Numbered from the stretch's first letter, positions 1-12,611 are shown. The stretch is DNA of 64,000 nucleotides from Microcebus murinus (GCF_040939455.1 NC_134120.1:53087001-53151000), one strand, 5' to 3'. Made by a program: numbers and translations. The notes: generated by a model from the sequence alone, not told the origin.

Positions 1-200
1 AGTCAAGGATGCTCTGGGAAGAGAGGAAGGACACCCAGATGGCCCTGGAGGAAGGTAGGTGGTCAGGGAAGGCTTCCTGAAAGAGGTGGCACTGTGTCTT
101 GTGTGGAAGCATGTGCAGTGTGGGCCATGTGGAGCAAGGGGTCAGCATGAGCAAAGGGACAGAGTGTGAGACCCCAAGGAGTGTGTAGAGAGCCAGCTGC
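1..200. repeat. Possible ancient LINE-2-type remnant
   Basis: The stretch around 58-90 ('ggtcagggaaggcttcctga') matches a motif I associate with an old mammalian interspersed repeat of L2 type. It is heavily diverged, with no clear ends and no TSD. The ORF on the opposite strand here looks like chance. Confidence 0.3.
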
Positions 201-374
201 TACCTCAGTGCTGCTAGCATGTGTGTAACCAGTATCTGCACAGACAGTCGGTGGGCACAGGTAAGGCAACCTAGGGCCATTAGGCGATGGGCTGATGTCG
301 AGCAGACTTCTAGAACACTCCGGCCACAGGAGGAGGGAGGGATTACAGCGTGTGGGGTGCTGGGTTACTCGCTC

Positions 375-500
375 TGCTTATGTCATTCCATTTAGTCCTC
401 ACGACGGGCCTGGGCTGAGGAAGCACGGTTGCCCCGTTTACAGGGGAGGACGTCGCGGGCTGAGCACCCCTGTCTGGTCAGAGCTGGGGCTGCAGCCTCC
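375..500 (-). repeat. MIR remnant
   Basis: The order 'cattccatttagtcctcac', then a 'ccgttttacag'-like block, then a gc-rich end follows the reverse complement of the MIR core. It is strongly diverged and mutated at CpG positions. Confidence 0.4.
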
Positions 501-1119
501 TCTTACGGATGACTGGGACTGGGCTTGCGGCGGTGAAATCGGGGCTCCGTGGCAGCCCAGCGCAGGCTGTGGGGGGTGCTCCCGAGGGACACGAGCAGAC
601 ACGTATCAAAACACAGCAGCAAAGCAGCAGTGAAAGGCAAACAGGGTATCCAGGTGCCTTTCGTGTTGTTTCTTCCTCACTTCAAACTCGATGGGCCCGA
701 ATATTTGTTCATTTCAGTGAGCATTTATTGATCACCTACTGTGTCCTCAGGATGGCTCCAGGGCCCTGGGGGAGACAAGCAGCTTGAAATCTGTTGGGGC
801 CAGCAGCACATGCGAGCTGAACGAACAGCGACACAGCGAACCACTGAGGACGCACGGTTTCAGAAGAGAATCTTGACTTACGGAGAAAAGCAGTTCAATT
901 CCAATCTCCCTGGGAACCTGCCCTAAATTTCCTGCACTCTAGAGCGGCGTGCTCGCCCCTGGGGAGTGCTGACTGTGGCCCAGGGTGGCTCAGAGGACGG
1001 TGTGGGGCAGGAAGGGAGCAGGCTCACCCGTGCCGGGGCCGCACAGCCTGCCCATCTTCCGCGCGGCCTGCCCGGCGTCCTTGCCGAGTGACAAGCCGTG
1101 CCCTGCGCGCCGTCTGTAC
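501..1119. other. Intergenic; L2-like scrap and CpG-dense patch
   Basis: A short piece at 712-770 ('gagcatttattgatcacc' followed by 'tactgtgtcctcagg') resembles the L2 3' region. From about 1015 to 1130 CpG dinucleotides are dense (about 15 in 115 bases), well above the surrounding level. I see no supported exon. The ORFs here are short, overlap in several frames and resemble nothing I know. Confidence 0.45.
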
Positions 1120-1270
1120 GCTGAGTCGCTGAATTCCCATGGCAACCCCACAGGACAGGGAAAAGCCAAGCACAGGCAAGCTAAGCCGCTTGCCCAAGGT
1201 CACACAACCTTTGAGTAATAAACGCAGGCTGGAAACCCGAAGCGGTCAGAGTGCCAGAGCTCGTGACATT
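1120..1270 (-). repeat. MIR remnant
   Basis: 'gcttgcccaaggtcacacaa' is the hallmark reverse-complement MIR segment, followed by a degraded 'gcaggctggaaacccgaa' block equivalent to the usual 'gctgggattcgaaccc'. Confidence 0.5.
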
Positions 1271-1357
1271 AACTGCCGGAACACGCCGCCCGCGCTGCAG
1301 TGGCTGCGCTGGAAGGCTGTGGCATGCGCCAGCCAGGAGCCACAGGCCACCTTCTTA

Positions 1358-1469
1358 AGAGTGGGGGGAGGGGGGAGGGGCATTTATTGAAACTTTAAAA
1401 TCTGTACCCCCATAATATGCCGAAATAAAATAAAAAAATAAAAAAATAAAAAAAAAATAAAAAAAAAAG
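1358..1469 (+). mobile_element. Lemur-type L1, 3' end only
   Basis: A G-rich polypurine tract (1363-1380) is followed by 'catttattgaaactttaaaa', 'ctgtacccccataatatgcc', and an A-rich tail to about 1469. This is the same 3' end seen in reverse orientation at 40574 and 62041, so it is a severely 5'-truncated insertion on the + strand. I could not define a TSD. Confidence 0.85.
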
Positions 1470-1524
1470 AAAGCAGTGTGCAGGGGAAGGCGGGCATCTA
1501 CATGGGAGAAGGAGAACCAGGGCC

Positions 1525-1740
1525 AGAACCAGAAGGCCTGGTTTTGCTCCTGATGCTGGTGCTAACTAGTTTCGTAACCTGGAGAGTCCTTTAACCTCAG
1601 GGAAGCTCCACTTTCTCGTATTTAACATGAGATTGAAAATATCAACCTCACGAGTCTTAGGAGTATCACATACAACATCTAAAAGTGCCTGAAGCAGCTC
1701 CTGGCACTAACGAAATGCTCCGTATAAGTAGGAAGGATGG
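1525..1740 (+). repeat. MIR element
   Basis: In order are a 'ctagtttcgtaacctggaga' block (from 'ctagctgtgtgaccttgggca'), 'cctttaacctcagggaagct', and 'tgcctgaagcagctcctggc', a good match to the MIR layout in forward orientation. Confidence 0.6.
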
Positions 1741-1893
1741 AACATGAATGAGGGATGCCTCGTAGTTATAGGTTTGGTTGGCCTTGAAGAAAATGGAAAG
1801 CTGATAAACAAGGACAAAATAAAAATCGAACACATGGAGAATGTTCAGTGAATGCTTGCCTCCAGGGGCGTGCGTGTAGAATAACTAACTGCC

Positions 1894-2316
1894 TGGTACA
1901 GTTTGGATGTCCCACCCCTGCAAATCTCATGGTGAAATATGGTCCTCAGTGGTGGATGTGGGCCTGGTGGGAGGTGTCTGGGTGACAGGGGCAGATCCCT
2001 CATGAATGGCTTGGTGCCCTCTCTGCGGTGTTGATGGAGTTCTGGTTTTATTAGTAAGAGTTCAGGCAAGAGCTGGTTGTTAAAAGGAGCCAGGCACCAC
2101 CTCCTCCCTCCCTTGCTCCCTCTGTCCCCATGGCACACAACAGCTCCCCCTTCACCTTGCCTTGGTTGGAAGCTCCCTGGAGGCCTCACCAGAAGCAGAT
2201 GCTGGCGCCATGCTTCTCGTACAGACTGCAGAACTGCGAGCTAAATAAACCTCTTTTGTTTATAAATTATCCAGCCTCAGGTATTTCTTCATAGCAATGC
2301 AAAATAGTCTAACACA
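1894..2316 (+). mobile_element. MaLR solo LTR, MST/THE1 type
   Basis: The element begins TGGTACAGTTTGGATGTC and ends at AACACA. It contains the typical 'aaatctcatggtgaaatatg', 'gtgggaggtgtctgggtgac' and 'taaataaacctcttttgttt' (polyadenylation region) segments in order. Flanks are CTGCC (1889-1893) and CTACC (2317-2321), a 5-bp TSD with one mismatch, as expected for ERVL/MaLR insertions. No internal region is attached, so it is a solo LTR. Any ORF on the opposite strand inside it is incidental. Confidence 0.9.
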
Positions 2317-3914
2317 CTACCATTTCTAGAACAACTACCATTTATTGGGTTCCTACCTTGTGCCATCACTGTACCATGGGTCATATACCACCAATAACCA
2401 TGGCTTAGGAAATCTAGCTATGTACTTTGGGTTTTACATTGCAATGCATTTTGTAGTCCATGCTTAACTGTGGACCATCTGGAGCCACAGTGGTTTAACA
2501 CAGCCTCTCTGCAGACATCTGCAAAACCCAGCAACAGGCTCTCAGAAGGCATCCCCTGTGTGCTCTCTCCTCGTGCTACTTCCCGCATCCCCGCCACTCT
2601 TGCTTCCCTGAGATTGGGCTCCTCAGTGAGCTTTTGTCTCAAGCTCTGCTTTTGAGGAAACCTGGGCTAAGACAGATTTTTTAGAAGTTTTGCTTTTTTT
2701 TTTTTTTTTTTGCTAAAACATTGAAATAGATACGCAAAGGAAAAAAGAGCCGGCTGTACAGATGCAAAATGTTAACTGGATTTTCTCTTTATACTTTTTT
2801 CTATTTTTAAAATTTTTAATTAGTACGATGTTTATTTTAATGAACTACTTGAACATATACATTCATTTCTTCCTTCTAAAATTAACAGACATGATGTGTA
2901 GTTGTAAGTTGAAAAGTAGTAGTGAGAATAAAAAGAATTGTTTTAATAGATATTCCATTAGTGTGAATTCAGGAGTAGCTCGAGATGTTTTCATAACTTG
3001 CTATTTTACACTCTCATCATTTCAGTTTTATATGCTTAGGATTAAGGAAATAATCAATGCTGATTTTCATATGTTAAAACAGTCAATTGAAAGATACAGA
3101 CATGCATTAAACACATTGGGCATATTAATACATTTCAATTATTCTATAGGTTCCTTAGGTTTTAAAGACAATCATGTTACTTATGATGTCCTGGAATTTC
3201 AAAAACTTGTCCGACTGTGCTTCATTCTGAGACTTACGTGAGCTGAAATCCAGTCAGAGAGCCCTGAAAAATCTCTTGGCAAAAGTCAAATGTGTGGTCT
3301 ATGTAATATAGCGAACCCTAAGGCCAAAAGCATCCCCCGTTACTGTTTATTCCTTAGGACCAATATCAGAGCTACCAAAATCAAAGCTGTCTTGGATTTC
3401 TCATGCTTTCACCAGAAAAGAGGTTAAACATGACGTCGTGTTCCTCACCAGTGGCCTCATCTATGGCGAGAACCAGACTGGGAGAGGGGGAGGGGGCTCT
3501 GGGCCTTCCTCCCCCCCACACAGCCCGTTTCACAGATGAACAAACTAAGACCCAGAGATGAGTATCCTGTCAGTGAACTACCTGCCGACAGGATGACCAT
3601 GATCCACTAAGTGGGCAGTATTTACATTTCAAAAAATTAGAACCAACCAAGTCAGCTAGTCACATAGTGCATCAATTTGATATATGAAAACCTCACTGGA
3701 GAAGACCTGAATTGAGAAGACCTGAACTCTTTTTGGAGGCCTTAAATCCATTACTCCAAAGTTTTCTGCAATGATCTTTCAACTTTCGCTCTTCCTAGTT
3801 GTGTTGGGGCAGAGCAAGCAGGGTCAATGCCTAATCGGGTAGTTCTTTCCACGCGCGAGATGTACAGTCACTTCCTTACCTGCGTCCCCACCAGCCCGGC
3901 CGCCTAGCGCCTGG
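2317..3914. other. Intergenic, AT-rich; one unassigned ORF
   Basis: A short L2/MIR-like piece lies near 2335-2400. A poly(T) run is at 2692-2710. An AT-rich open frame of 159 codons runs 2762-3241 on the + strand; it is very rich in Phe, Ile, Leu and Ser, has no domain I recognise, and I do not call it a gene. A MIR-like 'cgtttcacagatgaacaaac' fragment is at 3528-3550. The rest shows nothing I can name. Confidence 0.5.
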
Positions 3915-4137
3915 AGGCGGTTACTAGCTGCAGAGCCAGACTAACTGGGGTTGAATCCTGGTTCTGCCATTGACAAGTCATTGACCTTGGGCAAGTGACT
4001 TGATTTTGCATACGTAACTGGACCTTTACTCATTTGTAAAACGAAGATCATTTTTATACCCATCTGCATGTGAAGTGCCTAGTACAGTGACTATCACATA
4101 ATAAACATCTGATGAATGTTGGCTAGCAATGTAAGTG
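3915..4137 (+). repeat. MIR element, fairly complete
   Basis: 'gcagagccagactaactggg', 'ttgaatcctggttctgccat', 'gaccttgggcaagtgacttg', 'ctcatttgtaaaacgaagat' and a 'ataataaacatctgatgaat' end occur in canonical MIR order over about 220 bases. Confidence 0.8.
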
Positions 4138-4168
4138 CTCAAGTATTTATTGGAAAAAAACATACTGA

Positions 4169-4511
<343 letters not shown>

Positions 4512-4638
4512 TAATCACCACAAAAAACAAAGCTGTGAATTTGTTCTTAAACCATCCCAGCTTTTGCTATTCCTCATATTTCAGTTACTCTAGCAGAATT
4601 TCTCATGCTCATGGAAACAATGAGTAAGCATAGCTAAC

Positions 4639-4947
4639 TTTTTTTTTTTTTTGGAAGATAAGATCTCTCTCTGTTGCCCAGGCTGGAGTGCAGTGGCCCG
4701 ATCATAGCTCACAGCAACCTCAAACTCCTGGGCTCACGTGATCCTCCTGTCTCAGCCTCCTAAGCAGCTGGGACTATAGGCATGTACCACCAAGCCCAGC
4801 TAATTTTTTGTACTTTTTCAAATGTAAAGATGGGGTTGGACTATGTTGCCTAGGCTGGTCTTGAACTCCTGGCCTCAAGGGTTCTCCTGCCTTGGCCTCC
4901 CAAAGTGCTAGGATTATAGGTGTGAGCCACATCATTTGACCTAATTT
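4639..4947 (-). mobile_element. Old Alu, AluJ-like
   Basis: A poly(T) start leads to 'ggctggagtgcagtggcccg' and 'atcatagctcacagcaacct', diagnostic of the oldest Alu subfamilies rather than the 'gccatggcatcagcctagct' form of younger lemur copies nearby. It ends 'gtgagccacatcatttgacc'. It lies about 130 bases from the Alu at 4169 in opposite orientation, so the two could fold back on each other in RNA. Confidence 0.9.
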
Positions 4948-5506
4948 TTCTTTTTTATTTTCTTAACAGCAGAACCATATTGTCATATGAAATTTAAATA
5001 TATAAGGCATGGGCTGCTCCCAAAACTTGGGGTACAAATTTAGCCACATTACTTTTTTTCCTCCAATTAATAGGTAGAACACTCAAGTGCTCCATACAAA
5101 GTGTTCAAAGTCTCCACCTTTGTCCAGGCATCCCTGGGCTTGCACAGTGGAAAGGGGTTTCTTTCTAACTCGAGTGGAGAGGGAAGTGGCCTCCCTCCTG
5201 CTATTCCTCCTGGGAGGGACATGCAGGTCCCTGGCGGGGCCAGCTGGAGCTCCTGGGTGGTGATGACAGCCTGTGCGGTAGGGTCACAGCAGCACGGCTC
5301 TCCAGGATACACAGTTGTCGTGCCCAGGGCTGTGCCCCAGCAAGACCACTGCCAGCAAAAGCCACACACTTCTGGGCTAAGCCAGCCCTCACGTGGACCA
5401 CGGGGCGTTTTCTCAGAACCTAGGTCTTCACCTTGACATTCCTTCTCCCCTTAATCTGCCAGTTTTAAGGATTTTTCTCTGCAATGTAAATGTGCCTGCC
5501 TCCAGC
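4948..5506. other. Intergenic, no feature recognised
   Basis: Overlapping ORFs of about 100 codons occur on both strands between 5067 and 5436, but they share the same bases in several frames and show no recognisable domain. I see no repeat family that I can name here. Confidence 0.4.
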
Positions 5507-5765
5507 TGTATTGGTTTCCCAGGCCTGCTGTAAAGAAACTGGGTGGCTTAAACAACAGAAATGCATTTTTCTCACACCCCTGGGGGCTAGAAGTCTGAGA
5601 CCAAGTGCCTGTTTCTTCTGCGGGCTCTCCTTTGGCTCGCAGATGGCTGTCTTCCCCTGCCTTTGCCTGGCCCCGTGTCCAGGCCCAGTCACATTCTGAG
5701 GTTCTAAAGGTGAAACTTCAACGTATGAAATTTGGAGGAGGGGAGACAAAGTTCAGCTCATAACA
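5507..5765 (-). mobile_element. MaLR LTR, MLT1 type, shortened
   Basis: Reverse orientation MLT1-type sequence: starts TGTATTGGTTTCCC, has 'ggtggcttaaacaacagaaa' and 'cacattctgaggttctaaag', and ends 'cagctcataaca'. It is flanked by a perfect 5-bp TSD CCAGC at 5502-5506 and 5766-5770. At 259 bases it is shorter than a usual MLT1 LTR (about 370), so it carries internal deletions. Confidence 0.85.
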
Positions 5766-6001
5766 CCAGCGATTAAGTCTGCAAACTTAAGGTATACGTT
5801 AACTTTTTTAATTCAAGGAAAAGAAATTGTGGGGAGAGGAATGATGTGTAGGTAGGGAGGCCCCATCACACTGTCTTTCCAGGACGGGGGTGCCCCGTGC
5901 TTACCTTATGATGAGCCCAAGCTCCCTTGGCTGAAATGGAGCCGGAGGTCCAGACCCCTCCTCCCACGGGCTCCTCACTAAATCACCTCGGACAGGCGCA
6001 G

Positions 6002-6008
6002 TATAAAA
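6002..6008 (+). promoter_or_regulatory. TATA box, candidate LRRC30 promoter
   Basis: TATAAAA in the context 'cgcagtataaaaccctctgg' lies 711 bases upstream of the LRRC30 start codon, with no ATG-initiated long ORF between it and 6319. A start site would be expected near 6030. The assignment is inference; a nearer start in the CpG-dense stretch is equally possible. Confidence 0.35.
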
Positions 6009-6383
6009 CCCTCTGGCCTGCAGGACCCCAGGTGTGCAAGCTACTTTTGTTATTTTTTTGCAAATACACCGTTCACCAAAGTTTCTAGCAGGGACGTACG
6101 ATGTTGTCTGATGATCTTTAGCTTTGGAAACATAACTCCGTCACTAGTATCTAGCCCGGTTACTCTAAAGTTGTCCGGCTGAGTTCCGGCGATTATGCAG
6201 ACAGAGCGGTGTTTGTGTGGCCGGCTTTATTTTTCCACTTTACTTCTTTTTAGAGATGGGCTCGTTAATCACCCTGCTCAACTGTGATACCCAAGAAAAG
6301 CTGAGAGGGTAAAGTTATATGCAGCCTCCCTGTGACCTGTTTGCACATACCAGGTCAATAAAACTCAGGCAGAATGACAGTGA

Positions 6384-6389
6384 CAGCTG
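6384..6389 (+). promoter_or_regulatory. CAGCTG E-box upstream of LRRC30
   Basis: A palindromic CAGCTG motif, the form favoured by myogenic bHLH factors. My recollection that LRRC30 is muscle-enriched makes it worth noting, but a six-base motif is expected often by chance. Confidence 0.2.
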
Positions 6390-6529
6390 CCTTGTGGCAT
6401 TCAGAGGGAACCGAGCAGTTCTGTTCTGCAGCCTCAGGGAGAGTATATCATTACAGCCCGGCTGCTCGGAAAGAAACCACCTAAACCCATCCTCAGGGAC
6501 AAGCGACAAGCGCAGCTTCTGCAGCCACC

Positions 6530-7618
<1,089 letters not shown>

Positions 7619-8529
7619 CGCGGGCACCGCAGGCACGGACGGGAGCCAGCTCCCTGGACTGTCAACTGGGGTACTTCTCTCGTCTAAACTTTCTACTCTT
7701 GCCGTTAGTGTCTGTCAGTGCTCTTGTTAATGTTTGCTAAGTCGTTGTGGAACCTTTATCCTAGGCAGGTGTTTGCCTTAACTTTGTATGCTCCTAGTAA
7801 CCTCCAGGATAATGTCACATGTTCATCTCATGCTATACATAAATTCAAACCTGCCTTTGGTTTTTCTCCAAGGAGAACTAACTGCTCTGAGTCTTCTGAG
7901 AAGTAGCGAGACCCAGCTCTCGGAGGAGTGGACAGCAGGTCTGAATTCAATGTAATTCAAAAGTCTAGTATTTGCTAAGTGTGTACTGTGTGCCAAGCAT
8001 GGTGTGAGGTGTTGGAACCACCTGGTTTCAGATGGTTTCTACCTTGTACTGGCAACCGGTGGCCAGGTGGCAGCAGCAAGACGTGTTCCTCAAACAAGCA
8101 TTATTTGGGACCAAAAAGCAAGCCAGAGCTGTGCTCTGTCGCCAACGACCAAAACAGGCAGTGCTTTCCCCTGGAGCTCTGGGGGAACGATCATAGAATT
8201 TTTTCTCTCAGTAATACACTGCTCATGTTGATGTCTGGTGGTGAGTAACAGAGGTAGCATGATGGCGTTCAGATAATAAACATGAACCAATGTTAATGTG
8301 TAGTTTCGACCTTCCTTCCAGTCCTCTCCACCCATCGGCACATCCCCGAACCTCTTTGCTAGAAAAGATCACATTCTTATGCTACTTCTTCTCGTTTACT
8401 ATAACTGCCCTCTCATAGATAAGCTACTAACTGGGATAATTTGGCCAAAAATGTCCCAGAGGCAGGGAAGAAGAGGTAAGGCCTAGACAAGCCACACAAA
8501 AAGTAATTACCATTTCAAAATTCAGAGAA
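7619..8529. other. LRRC30 3' flank, probable 3' UTR
   Basis: No interspersed repeat is obvious apart from a short L2-like piece near 7968-8020 ('gtgtactgtgtgccaagcat'). If the AATAAA at 8275 is used, the 3' UTR would be about 680 bases. Small ORFs here have no recognisable content. Confidence 0.4.
8275..8280 (+). promoter_or_regulatory. Candidate polyadenylation signal for LRRC30
   Basis: AATAAA lies 657 bases after the stop codon, with a 'tgttaatgtgtagtttcg' T/G-rich stretch 10-30 bases further on. It is the first canonical hexamer I find downstream of the gene; its use is inferred. Confidence 0.4.
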
Positions 8530-8656
8530 GGGCTGGGTGCGGTGACTCATGCCTGTAATCCTAGCACTCTGGGTGGCAGGTCGGGGTGGAAGGATCGCTC
8601 AAGGTCAAGAGTTCCAAACCAGCCTGAGCAAGAATGAGACCCTGTCTCTACTAAAC
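8530..8656 (+). mobile_element. Alu left monomer, truncated
   Basis: Begins 'ggctgggtgcggtgactcat' and stops after 'ctgtctctactaaa', so only the left half is present, either truncated or a free-left-monomer-like copy. It lacks a tail and is more diverged than the full-length Alus. Confidence 0.85.
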
Positions 8657-8859
8657 ACCAGGACAAGCGATGACAGTGTTCCCACACCAAAGATCGTTGG
8701 ACCTGATTGCTGGGGTAGCAGCCAAGAGCCCAAATACATTAATATTTCTTCAAAGAATTAGAATGAAAAGATGACAGTGAAGAAAACTCAGTACCTTCAG
8801 GTCAGGGATCTACAGAATTATAGTAAACAATATCAAGGCTTGTATAACTTCTTCTTAAT

Positions 8860-9010
8860 TCTCTTAGTTCAGTTCCACTAAACTTATATTTCGTAGCACC
8901 TTCTCTAGTCCGGGCACTGGGCTGGGACCAGGAGGAACCACAGCCTGCTCCTTCTCCCAGGAGCTCACAGCTTAGTGAAGGGGACAGACCCACGTGTGCA
9001 GCAAGTTGTG
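8860..9010. repeat. L2-like remnant
   Basis: 'gggcactgggctgggaccag' and 'aggagctcacagcttagtga' are the degraded 'ggcactgtgctaggcgctgg' and 'aaggagctcacagtctagtg' blocks of the L2 3' region. Confidence 0.5.
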
Positions 9011-9611
9011 ATTTCTGCTACGGAGACACAGAAGCAAAGAACAACACGCTGTATGGTGTGGACTTGACTGAGCCCGAGTGTCAGTAACCAAAGAACAGTA
9101 AGCAAAGAACACAGTTGGGATGGACCCGTCAAACCCTTCATTCATTGCAGCAACTGAATCCTAATTCCCCCCTGCTCATTCCCTCGCCCCTCTCAGAAAG
9201 AGCAGCTGAGGCAGTGAGTAGCTCATTCTCAAGTTCAGAGCATAGGCAAATTTACTGCAGAAACTCACTTTTTAAAGAGCTGCTCTAAAGGGGTCCATAT
9301 AACTCATTCATAGGAGCAAGTGGTTTTTCCCAACAGACCCCAGAGTCAATTTTCCCATCATAACAGAATGAAGCCAATTCCTGCTGTTATCATCAGATAC
9401 CACAGTCCATCAGCACATTTGTGCGTGAGCTCCTCTGTTGAACCCTTGCTCGCAGACAGTACCGGTGTCACTTGCAGGCAGCTAGCGCAGTCCCCCCCAG
9501 CAGCAACTGGAGGCCTGCGTGTCCCTGCCAGGCACACACAGGTGCACTCCCAAATCCTCCCCCACATTAGCTTGTTGGAGCCAAGACTATTTAAAGACAA
9601 GGGTGGAATTC
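9011..9611. other. Intergenic, no feature recognised
   Basis: Only short ORFs on both strands. I see no clear repeat. A C-rich run 'tcccccccagcagcaac' lies near 9491. Confidence 0.4.
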
Positions 9612-9890
9612 TTACTTGACCTCCTGAATCAGTGGGAAATCGTAGGGCGAGCCTTCCTCTGCAGAACTGGGCAGGTCACTGACTGCAGCTTTGGCCGCAG
9701 CGCGCGCAGCTGTCAGACAAACACCGGCAAGTGCCAGGATCATGCCGGCCAGGGGCTGCGGCTGGAGAACCGCTCGGGCTCGCGCTGAATTTCCATGACC
9801 TTGCTGTGGGCGGGGGCGCAGGCGGACGGCAGCGCCACACTTGTCCTGCTGAGCAATCATTTTATTGCCTCTCCTCGCCTTTTCAGTCAC
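9612..9890 (-). other. Unassigned 92-codon antisense ORF in a CpG cluster
   Basis: The frame runs from an ATG at 9888-9890 to TAA at 9612-9614. Its distal half, read from the methionine of MILALAGVCLTAARAAAK, is an Ala/Leu-rich hydrophobic stretch, followed by an acidic tail ending PYDFPLIQEVK. The bases beneath it (about 9690-9840) hold roughly 17 CpGs in 150 bases. The end also reads as a splice donor ('caagtaaga'). I do not recognise the protein; it may be a small exon, a degraded gene copy or chance in GC-rich DNA. Confidence 0.2.
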
Positions 9891-12610
9891 TTGATCCTAC
9901 AGTAATTCTACTCCAGGGAAAGAACGTAACCATATTTTGAAGGTGACCCAAGAGCTCATTATACTTTTTATAAGGAAAAAAATGGTATCAATTTGGTTGT
10001 CAGCGTTCATTGGTGCCTTTCAAAAGTGTTGTGGTGAGGTTTCCTTTGTTCACACTCAGCATCGAGGAAATCATAAAAGTGTAGCAGTTGCTCGATGTGC
10101 TTTAGATATTGATTCTTTGTGAATGCTCCTTTTTATTGATAAAGCGAAGTGCTGAGCAAAAAACTGGCTAACGTGCTTAGTTATTCAAAACACTGACGTG
10201 GAGGGAATTTGATATAACCTTCAATGTCTTTGCCGTCAAATTCTACAGTTTGCTGCCTGGCTGTGAAATGCTTCTTCCTTATCTTTTGTATTTCGAATAC
10301 TGCCACATTTCAAGTAACTCCCAGGTATTTCTAAAGCTTCTGAAATCAAAGCGCTGAGGATGACTGGATCAGCTGCTGAGCATATTTTGCCAAAGAATAA
10401 CAGCTAATTGGGTGCTTGATGTGGGGAGCTGACTGCTCCCAGTCTTGATGATGTTGTGGTTTTCATGTCACTCAGCTCTCAGGATAGAGGGATCTCAGTG
10501 TGTGCTCAGAAGCACCTTGTGAAGCAGTTGCAGCTCCCAAGCATACAATTAAGAAGAAATCCTGTGTTCATAGGAAAGAGAGAAGACTCTGAAAAGACAC
10601 ATCTGCCCAAGGAATAATACTGCTAAATGCATCACACTGCAGGCATATTAGAAAAAAATGTAGTCATTACTTAACTTGTTGACTTAATAAATGGTTAATG
10701 GAAGACATGTACTCCATTCTTGGGCTTTAGTTAATAGACTGCCTTTCTGTAGTAACCGAAGACAGAGTGACTTCAGGACTGCACCTGGATTTCACAATGA
10801 AGCCGCACTGGTGCTGGAAAGAGATAAAAGAGGAACACTGTCGTTATTTGTAGGATGCATTCGACTAAACCTTTTCCTTTTGGTAATGAATATTGCATTT
10901 TGAATGTGTATTTCATGTGCCTCAAAGCATATACTGAATATGCATTTTGATAACCATGCATTAAAAACAGAAGAAGATTAGAGGACCATGGTCCAAGTCA
11001 CTGGAAAACACATTCAGGTATCAACAGCCTGAGATTATGGGCGACAAGGAGGCCCCGAGGCTGGACTGGTGCTTTTCTCAGTACAATGCATACCTTAGGG
11101 GATGTCCTTTGTCTGGTTGGAGATTCTGGTGAAAATAGGTGAAAATAGAAGACAAGTTCAAGAAATGGTCTTAAAAAGAGAAAGAAAAAAAAAAACCAAG
11201 CTGCTAAATTAATCCAATATGAAAATACTAAATACTGAATAATGCCATCAGTATCTATTCTCTAGGCATCCCAGTGCTCTCTGTCTTCTTATTTCATAAA
11301 AGAATTATTTTCAGCACTCTGCAAGATATACTTGAGAAACACAAAGATACCCAAACTACAGTTAATGTGCAATTAAGTGCTAGTACCTCGAATGTAATTT
11401 CTCAGTTATGATTGATCCAAGAACACCAAAATACACCCCCTTCATATATTTTAAGAAAATGAAATAAAATTCAGAGGAACATGAAAGCTATTATAAACAA
11501 TAATGGGAACAAGCTTGACCTTATTAAGGAAAGAACTCTCTACCAGTGTTTCTTTTAAGTTACCTGGCAATTTACATGTTGAATCCAAAACATTACTGAT
11601 TTTTTTTTTTAAAGAACAGCATAGTAATTAAAAGGGGAGGCAGAGGGTCTCATGATGGATTTGTAAGGGCCTGGGCGTCATTAGGCAAACATAACCGAGA
11701 GCTATTAGCATCCAGCTTGCTGTGCAGATTTTTAAGTAGTGCCATAGGAATCTACTCGCAAGGAGAGAGCTCATTTCCTCTTGCTCCAGACTCGCTCCTT
11801 ATTTTTGCACAGGATAGAAAATAAAAGCCTAACAAGAGTCATATCAAAGTATTTCCAAAACTCTTGGGAGAAACATCCATTATGAAAAGTACAAGACTCT
11901 GAGGCTATGCACTGGAGCTGTTGATGGAACATTGTTTAATCGCCTGTATTTTTTGGCATTGGGTGACTTGGGTTCCTCAGAAGTCTGTGTGCCTGGACAC
12001 GACATTTCAGGGAAGTCTCTGTGCTCTTCTGGTCTCCTCAAGGTCATGCCCACCACCCCATGCACTCACGTGAGGAGAGGCTCTGAGGAGCGTGTCGAGC
12101 GTGCACGCAAGTGTCCCGAAAGACCTTGCACGTGCTGGGCGCGTGGCTACAGGACAAGCTCTCCCCCAACCCCACGGGCAAAGGAGTGAGGCTCAGCTAA
12201 GCACAAGGCAATACTGTGAGGACAACTGTGCGAAGAGGTGTGTAGATGGGCGCAAAGGCATTTGGGTGAGATCATGGGATGGCTGAGACTCTGTGTGGCT
12301 GACATGGAGTGGGGCACATGCAATCAGGCACGAGGGTTACAGACCCACCAGTTCCTTTGCTTAATATGTCTTGATGGAGAATTTGTGAGTCCCGCTGTGT
12401 CAGAGCAGTCTGTGTTATATTAATAACACCTTTGAGGCATTTGTCTTTTTTTTTCTCTACCAGAATCTTAGCTACTGGGCAGGCACATGGCAGGAGAGGT
12501 GAGCACGGTGACACCGTGTGTCCTGGGTTCGAGAGGAACTCCCGAGCCTCTCCTGTAGCATGACAGGCCAGGGTCCTCCCCGAGGGTTCTGAAAGGACCC
12601 TGAGTTGTCT
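9891..12610. other. Intergenic, largely unique AT-rich sequence
   Basis: From 9891 to about 11880 I recognise no interspersed repeat, unusual for this window, and frames are closed throughout. From 11900 to 12600 base composition becomes more GC-rich, with only short overlapping ORFs. Absence of repeats over about 2 kb downstream of LRRC30 could mean constraint or simply repeats too old to see. Confidence 0.45.
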
Positions 12611-12611
12611 T

